From NCBI GenBank assembly GCA_902491515.1, contig CABUIC010000013.1, positions 1 to 64,000 on the forward strand: a stretch of DNA of 64,000 bases. The letters are read 5' to 3'. Shown here one piece after another: positions 59,343-64,000 of this stretch. Position 1 is the stretch's first letter, and every line of letters begins with the position of its first letter. The notes under the pieces were generated by a model. It saw nothing but the letters and a program-made list of their open reading frames with translations. It had not been told where the DNA came from and searched no databases. This DNA is from an uncultured Porphyromonadaceae bacterium (GTDB taxonomy: Bacteria; Bacteroidota; Bacteroidia; Bacteroidales; Muribaculaceae). The translations under genes and the position numbers were made by a program.

Positions 59343-61341
59343 TGTTAAGAAGTTTATAAAGACGCGTCTGCGTCAGGTCGAGGCCTCCGGCGCACTGCCC
59401 CGCCGCTTCAAGCTCTTTCCGCGCTCCGGCGAGGTCCTTCCGGTCGTGCAGAATCAGCCCCTTCGCGAGGTGCGCCATCGCCGAATCAGCTTTGAGCCTC
59501 AGGCATTTGTCCACCACGTCCTCATATTTCGAAATATCCCCTCCCGCCTCCGAAGGCAGGAGAACTATCATCGCATAAAGTTCCGCGAAAACAGGCTCCG
59601 AATACTTCCCGGCGGGGTATTCCGCAAGGAAGAAGTCGATGGCCGCGCCGGGGTCGGTGCCCTGCATCATCATCCCGTTCTCCAGGCCCGCGAATTCCAT
59701 CGCAAGGGCCATCACAAGCTGCGGCGTCTCCTCCGAATGCCCCTTGATGTCAGCGATATAGTCCTTGTACATTGCCAGGAAGCCCGCAGCGCCGGGGCGC
59801 ATTATCTCCCGCGTCAGCAGGTTCACGGCTATGGTCCTGTAGTACAGCAAATTGGCGTCGGGGTCCTTGCGGTAATGCTTCAGCGCGAGTGCCCCGTAGC
59901 GCGGCGCTATGCTGTCGAACTCCTCGAACCGTCTTTCCGACAGGAGGATGGGCAGATACTCGCCCGCGGGCGCCAGCGCTAATTTCAGCCCGTCGAAATT
60001 CTCGCCATAGAGGGCCGCGAGCTCATCCGCATAGTTCAGAACCTCTTTCAGCTCCCGCGAATACTCCTCGGCCGAGCCGTACATCTTCCGGGTCTTCTTC
60101 AGCTGCCCCAATGCCATCAGTGCCATCATTTTTGCCACTCGTCCAGCCTCATTGCAAGGCTTATAATCACGAACTTCTTCCTCTAACTCTGCGATTTTCG
60201 CCACGTCGAGGGCCGTCGCCTCGGAGCTCACGAACAGCACGCCCAAAAGTGCTATCCGCACCTCGGGGTTCTTCCGGCTGTAGTCCGACTCCATCAGCTC
60301 CATAATCGACTTACCGTCTGCCGTTTGCGCGGAATTGTAGAGTATACGGTTGGTCTCGAGGTGAATTTCCGCCACATATTTCTGCTCCGGGGTCCCGTGG
60401 GCGAGCACCCGGCGCAGATACACGTCCGACGTCGTCCTGTCGCCGCGGTCCATAGCATATTCCGCATATTCCAAGGCGCTTGTGGCGTCCGTGGTGTCAG
60501 CATCGGCCAGCTGCCTTAGAATTTCTCCGGCCCTGCGCATATTCTCCCTGCCGCCGCCGAGCCGCAGGGTCTCCACCTGCCGCCGGACGGACTTCAGGAG
60601 CTCCTCCTTGTCGCCGCGGACCTTAGCCTCAAGCTCCGCCAGGCGCCGGGCCGAGGCCCCGAGCTCACGCTCTTTCTTCAATTCTTTGAGATACTTCCCC
60701 GTGAAGTCCAGCTCGTCGTACTTCCCGATGGCATCCTCGATTTTTCCTTCGGCCACGAGGTCCAGCACCCCCTGCTCCTCGGCCGACAGTTCCGAGAGGT
60801 CAATCCGCGCGAAGCGGTCCACATAGTTCTCCAGCTTGTCGAGCTGCGAGTCGTAGCTCTCCTGAAGCGTCCGGAGCTCCTTTTCATACTCCTCCTCGCG
60901 GAGCTTTCCGGCGGCGCGTTCCTTCTCGAGAGCCGACTTTTCCTTGCGGAACTGCCGCTCATAGCTCGCCGAGGCCGCCCGCTCATACCCGTCGCGTATC
61001 CGCTTGAACCGGTCCGAACGACACATCACCACCGTGAACGGCTGTGAAGGATTGATATTCCACTGCTCGACAGCCTCCTTGTTGAAAATCTCATAGCCCG
61101 GCTTCTCAATCCTGCGGACCGCCACCCGGTCCCCGGCCTTCAAGGTCGGAAAATCCAGCACAAAGCTCCCCTTCTTGTCCGACACAGTGCTCTGCGCCCT
61201 CTGCGCCCGCACCTCAACCCCCGCAAGCGCAGTCTTAGCCGCCTTCTCATTATACTCCACAACCACCCCCTTCTGCACAACCTGCGCAGAGGCGGAGAGG
61301 ACCATCATCAACCCTATCAAAACCACCAAAGGCCTATTCAT
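59335..61341 (-). CDS. Secreted coiled-coil/TPR-like protein of the TIR operon (paralogue 1)
   Basis: A 668-residue protein with a Sec signal (about 1-19, LMMVLSASAQ). A beta domain at about 20-105 (KGVVVEYNEKAAKTALAGVE) is followed by a coiled coil (about 110-190), a helical segment (FARIDLSELSAEEQGVLDLV) and a long helical-repeat C-terminal half (YAEYAMDRGDRTTSDVYLRR; EPVFAELYAMIVLLPSEAGG). The first ~230 residues match the upstream paralogue closely, including at DNA level, but the C-terminal halves differ. No enzyme motif. The ATG overlaps the upstream stop by 4 bp (ATGA). Probably periplasmic and a partner of the TIR protein. Confidence 0.8.
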   Translation of the reverse strand: MNRPLVVLIGLMMVLSASAQVVQKGVVVEYNEKAAKTALAGVEVRAQRAQSTVSDKKGSFVLDFPTLKAGDRVAVRRIEKPGYEIFNKEAVEQWNINPSQPFTVVMCRSDRFKRIRDGYERAASASYERQFRKEKSALEKERAAGKLREEEYEKELRTLQESYDSQLDKLENYVDRFARIDLSELSAEEQGVLDLVAEGKIEDAIGKYDELDFTGKYLKELKKERELGASARRLAELEAKVRGDKEELLKSVRRQVETLRLGGGRENMRRAGEILRQLADADTTDATSALEYAEYAMDRGDRTTSDVYLRRVLAHGTPEQKYVAEIHLETNRILYNSAQTADGKSIMELMESDYSRKNPEVRIALLGVLFVSSEATALDVAKIAELEEEVRDYKPCNEAGRVAKMMALMALGQLKKTRKMYGSAEEYSRELKEVLNYADELAALYGENFDGLKLALAPAGEYLPILLSERRFEEFDSIAPRYGALALKHYRKDPDANLLYYRTIAVNLLTREIMRPGAAGFLAMYKDYIADIKGHSEETPQLVMALAMEFAGLENGMMMQGTDPGAAIDFFLAEYPAGKYSEPVFAELYAMIVLLPSEAGGDISKYEDVVDKCLRLKADSAMAHLAKGLILHDRKDLAGARKELEAAGQCAGGLDLTQTRLYKLLNNE

Positions 61342-63269
61342 TTCCCGCCTCCTTCCTCGGATTGCGTAGCATAAATCGCTTCAATAAAATTCTGAAACAT
61401 TGATTTAAGCGAGTTTTCAATGCCTGGCATTTTTTCGCAAAGCGCAAGCCCATGTTGCCAGTATTTCAAAGCATTATCCAAATCATTGGTCATAACAAAC
61501 GCATGCCCTATAAAATAGTCCAAGGCCATAATCTGAGCACAATTCTCTGCTTCTTTTTTATTATATTCAATATATGATTTCATTAAGGCATTTATAGATT
61601 CAGAATATTTCTCCAGATTGAAATAAGCCAAACCTATACTTTGATTAAGTCCCACCACATACGTATGCTCTTCACCTAATACTTTTTCAAATATCATAAG
61701 CGCCTTTTGATGATATTCCACCACCTGCTGATAGTCACCCATTGAATTATAGGCATTCCCAATATTGTCATAGCAAATCGCAACATCAGGGTGCTCTTCG
61801 CCTAATATCTTTTTCCGTATAGCAAGGGCTTTTTGATAATATACCAAGGACTGAGGATAATTACCTATACTGGAATAGACTACTCCGATATTGTTATAGC
61901 AAGCCGCGACATCAGAATCCTCTTCTCCTAATAACTTTTCCCTTACCCCAAGCGCTTTGTGATAATATTCCAAAGCCCGTGGATTATCGCCCATATGGCC
62001 ATACACTCCTCCGATATTGATATAGCAAGCCGCAACATCAGGATGATTTTCGCCCAATACTTTTTCCCTTATCGCGAGTGCTTTTTGATGATTTTCCAAG
62101 GCCTCCGAATAATTACCCATACTGACAAAGACATTTCCAATATTATTATAGCAAGACGCTACATCAAAGTGATCTTCACCTAACACCATTTTCCTTATCG
62201 CAATCGATTTTTGATGATATTCCATAGATTGCGGATAATTACCTAATTCATCACAGGTAATACCCAAATTGTTATAGCAATTCGCAACCTCATTACTTTC
62301 TTCTCCATACTTCTCTTTAGCGCTATTTAGCACAGTTTGGAAGTAGCTCAAGGCTTTATTGTAATCACCTATATATTGATAAAGAAATTCACCTGTTTTG
62401 AAGAGCCAATCAATGTTTGTCGTGTCCGCGTCGGCTATTGTGGTATACATTTCGGCTATGGTGGCGTTGTTTTTGCTGTCGCCGGCGAGGAGCATAGTGT
62501 TGATGGTGCGTTCTACGCCGGCAAGGTAGGCGTCGCGGTCGGCAGTCTTGCCTTCGTGGAGTTCGTTCAGGCTATTTACCGCCTCCTCAATTTCCTTGAT
62601 GTCGGAGATTTCTTTAAGAGCCTTTCCGAGGTAATTCATTTTCTCGTAGCGAGCGATGGCTTCGTCGATTTGCCCGGCCTGGACGAGGTCGATTATGGCC
62701 TGCTCCTCGGCATTGAGTTCGGAGAGGTCGATGCGGGCGAAGCGATCAACGTAGTTGTCGAGGTTGTCGAGCTTCTTTTCATACTCGGCCTCCACTTCGC
62801 GCAGACGCGCGAAGTATTCCTGCTCTTTCAGCTTGCCCTCCTTTTTCAGTCTCTCGAGCTCGGCCTTCGCCCTGCGATACTGGCTTTCATATCGCTTTTC
62901 CGAGTTAGTAGAATATCGGTCTTTGAGCGCCTTGAACTTATCGGACCGGCACATCACCACGGTAAACGCCCGCGAGGGATTGATGTTCCACTGCTCCACG
63001 GCTTCCTTGTTGAATACCTCATACCCCGGCTTCTCAATCCTCCGGACCGCCACCCGGTCCCCGGCCTTCAAAGTCGGAAAATCCAGCACAAACGCCCCCT
63101 TCGCATCCGAAGCCGTACTCCCGGCCCTCTGCACCCTGAACTCCACCCCCGCCAAGGCAGTCTTAGCCGCCTTCTCGTTATACTCCACAGCAATCCCCTT
63201 CTGCACAACTTGCGCGGAGAGGGTGAGGGCAAAAAGGAGGGAAAGGATGAGGGGGAGGAACTTTTTCAT
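61338..63269 (-). CDS. Secreted protein with kinesin-light-chain-like TPR array (paralogue 2)
   Basis: A 643-residue protein: Sec signal (about 1-20, LILSLLFALTLSAQ), the same beta domain and coiled coil as paralogue 1 (about 20-230), then seven or so 42-residue TPR units (about 300-560) of the type SMGNYSEALENHQKALAIRE followed by LGENHPDVAACYINIG. The repeat region is AT-rich, while the N-terminal part is GC-rich. It is first in the operon and has the promoter. The regular TPR array is a protein-binding surface. No catalytic motif. Such arrays in other bacteria often go with signalling or defence genes. Confidence 0.85.
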   Translation of the reverse strand: MKKFLPLILSLLFALTLSAQVVQKGIAVEYNEKAAKTALAGVEFRVQRAGSTASDAKGAFVLDFPTLKAGDRVAVRRIEKPGYEVFNKEAVEQWNINPSRAFTVVMCRSDKFKALKDRYSTNSEKRYESQYRRAKAELERLKKEGKLKEQEYFARLREVEAEYEKKLDNLDNYVDRFARIDLSELNAEEQAIIDLVQAGQIDEAIARYEKMNYLGKALKEISDIKEIEEAVNSLNELHEGKTADRDAYLAGVERTINTMLLAGDSKNNATIAEMYTTIADADTTNIDWLFKTGEFLYQYIGDYNKALSYFQTVLNSAKEKYGEESNEVANCYNNLGITCDELGNYPQSMEYHQKSIAIRKMVLGEDHFDVASCYNNIGNVFVSMGNYSEALENHQKALAIREKVLGENHPDVAACYINIGGVYGHMGDNPRALEYYHKALGVREKLLGEEDSDVAACYNNIGVVYSSIGNYPQSLVYYQKALAIRKKILGEEHPDVAICYDNIGNAYNSMGDYQQVVEYHQKALMIFEKVLGEEHTYVVGLNQSIGLAYFNLEKYSESINALMKSYIEYNKKEAENCAQIMALDYFIGHAFVMTNDLDNALKYWQHGLALCEKMPGIENSLKSMFQNFIEAIYATQSEEGGGK

Positions 63270-63294
63270 GGGGAGGGAGATTTTGACTAATGTA

Positions 63295-63326
63295 CAAAGT
63301 TACAACTTTTTGAGCGCGTTGTCAAA
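63295..63326 (-). promoter_or_regulatory. Promoter of the TPR-TPR-TIR operon
   Basis: Read on the minus strand: TTTG (63326-63323), 20 bp, TAACTTTG (63302-63295), 25 nt before the ATG. Confidence 0.75.
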
Positions 63327-63387
63327 TGTTTCTTGCTTTTCATACGGACCAGAGCGTTTTTACAAAATATAAGTTATTGTAAATCTC

Positions 63388-63486
63388 CGAATTGTAGGGA
63401 CACACGAGCCGTGCGTCCGTTTGCAAATCATTGGTCCTTAGTCGGTTATTAGGACGCACGAGCCGTGCGTCCCTACAGTTCGATAA
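63388..63486 (-). mobile_element. ~100 bp MITE-like composite palindromic element (family A), second copy
   Basis: Inverted relative to the copy at 29.57 kb. Palindromes at 63398-63418 (one base changed) and 63452-63472 enclose a middle containing ATCATTGGTCCTTAGTCGG, the reverse-complement counterpart of the middle of the first copy. Terminal inverted repeats are TGTAGGGACGCACG-like. Confidence 0.75.
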
Positions 63487-63521
63487 ATTAGATTGTATGT
63501 TTTCTTAATGATATAAAAAAA

Positions 63522-63553
63522 CGCGCCTCCGGGCTTTTGGCGGCGGAGGCGCG
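63522..63553 (-). terminator. Terminator of rplQ
   Basis: CGCGCCTCCG (63522-63531) pairs with CGGAGGCGCG (63544-63553) and is followed on the minus strand by a run of seven T. It should end the long ribosomal-protein operon. Confidence 0.85.
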
Positions 63554-63575
63554 AATGGTATTGGGAGTCCCGGGC

Positions 63576-64000
63576 TTATTCAGCGGCGGGTGCTTCAGCT
63601 GCGGGAGCTTCGGCTGCGGGAGCCTCGGCGGGAGCGGCGGCTTTCTTGCCTCCGCGACGGCTGCGACGGGTCTTGGCCTTTGCTTCCTTGCTGTCCTTGA
63701 GCATGGCTTCGTTGAAGTCCACGAGCTCGATGAAGCAGGTCTTGGCGTTGTCGCCGAGGCGGTTGCCGGTCTTGAGGATGCGGGTGTAACCACCGTTGCG
63801 CTCGGCGATCTTCTCGGCAACGACTCCGAAGAGTTCCTTGACGGCTTCCTTGCTCTGGAGGTTGCTGAAGACGAGACGGCGGTTAGCCATCGAGTCTTCC
63901 TTGGCGCGGTTGATCAGCGGCTCGGCATACACGCGGAGGGCCTTCGCCTTTGCGAGGGTCGTGAAGATGCGCTTGTGCATGATGAGCGAGGTGGTCATAT
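63576..64000 (-). CDS. rplQ: Ribosomal protein L17, N-terminally cut by the window edge
   Basis: Large-subunit protein L17. The visible part runs from TSLIMHKRIFTTLAKAKALR through NGGYTRILKTGNRLGD and ELVDFNEAM. The frame stays open to the window edge; the first ~20 residues (usually MRHNKK...) lie outside. The C terminus has a basic patch (KTRRSRRGGKK) and an Ala/Pro/Glu tail made of repeated PAAEA units. In most bacteria L17 closes the alpha operon after rpoA, so rpoA is probably just beyond the window. Confidence 0.95.
   Translation of the reverse strand, partial: MTTSLIMHKRIFTTLAKAKALRVYAEPLINRAKEDSMANRRLVFSNLQSKEAVKELFGVVAEKIAERNGGYTRILKTGNRLGDNAKTCFIELVDFNEAMLKDSKEAKAKTRRSRRGGKKAAAPAEAPAAEAPAAEAPAAE

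Noticed and set aside
58230..63269. Reading the TIR operon as a Thoeris system
   Set aside because: There is no ThsA-like SIR2 or Macro effector next to it, and the TIR protein is membrane-anchored with secreted partners.
1..64000. tRNA or rRNA genes
   Set aside because: I looked for TTCGAATC-type T-loops and acceptor stems in the intergenic regions and found none that fold convincingly; a tRNAscan run would settle it.

Overview
The window is a 64 kb piece of a GC-rich Bacteroidales chromosome. The evidence is SusC/SusD pairs, lipoproteins with a Cys after a short hydrophobic signal, starch-utilisation genes, TAnnTTTG-type promoters with an upstream TTTG, and TPR/helix-turn-helix membrane regulators. 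The style (high GC, many ATGA-coupled genes, starch-binding modules related to CBM26) suggests Muribaculaceae or a close relative; that assignment is inference. About 48 protein genes are supported. I see no tRNA, rRNA, CRISPR array, IS transposase or prophage.

Layout. 1-7.6 kb: the 3' part of a starch polysaccharide utilisation locus (broken SusC, SusD, SusE/F-like binding lipoprotein, GH13 alpha-amylase, GH97 glucosidase) ending at a terminator. 7.7-12.8 kb: a coupled operon of an M15-like lipoprotein, a large AsmA-like protein and a HAD phosphatase. 12.9-15.2 kb: aroB and an orphan histidine kinase. 15.2-21.6 kb: a protease/inhibitor locus with a TPR-membrane-HTH regulator, a small secreted beta protein, a C10 (streptopain-like) cysteine protease and two tandem serpin lipoproteins. 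21.7-27.9 kb (minus strand): small membrane protein, MATE pump, BI-1 protein, argS, mannose-1-phosphate guanylyltransferase and an ECF sigma factor. 28.3-35.7 kb: alanine dehydrogenase, an OmpA/TPR lipoprotein, an unknown secreted protein, and an mscL-aroK-Ald-like-RNase H operon. 35.8-38.9 kb: two rhomboid proteases coupled to an EEP-family membrane protein, then a DUF6582-like gene. 39-43.6 kb: a second large GH13 amylase and malate dehydrogenase. 43.7-49.4 kb: small secreted protein, phoH, purC, menG/ubiE and three envelope proteins of unknown role. 49.5-58.2 kb: an APC permease, an orphan CbxX-type AAA+ ATPase, a second TPR-membrane-HTH regulator and an outer-membrane beta-barrel protein, dotted with a 70 bp repeat. 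58.2-63.3 kb: a three-gene operon of two secreted TPR proteins and a membrane TIR protein. The window ends in rplQ.

Most notable are the TIR/TPR operon (a cytosolic TIR domain anchored to a periplasmic beta domain, co-expressed with two periplasmic TPR proteins that share an N-terminal module), the C10 protease/double serpin locus with its membrane regulator, two interspersed repeat families (a ~100 bp MITE-like element and a ~70 bp element flanking a regulator/outer-membrane cassette), and an alanine-dehydrogenase paralogue that has lost its catalytic residues. Several genes switch sharply from GC-rich to AT-rich near a domain boundary, which suggests modular recombination.
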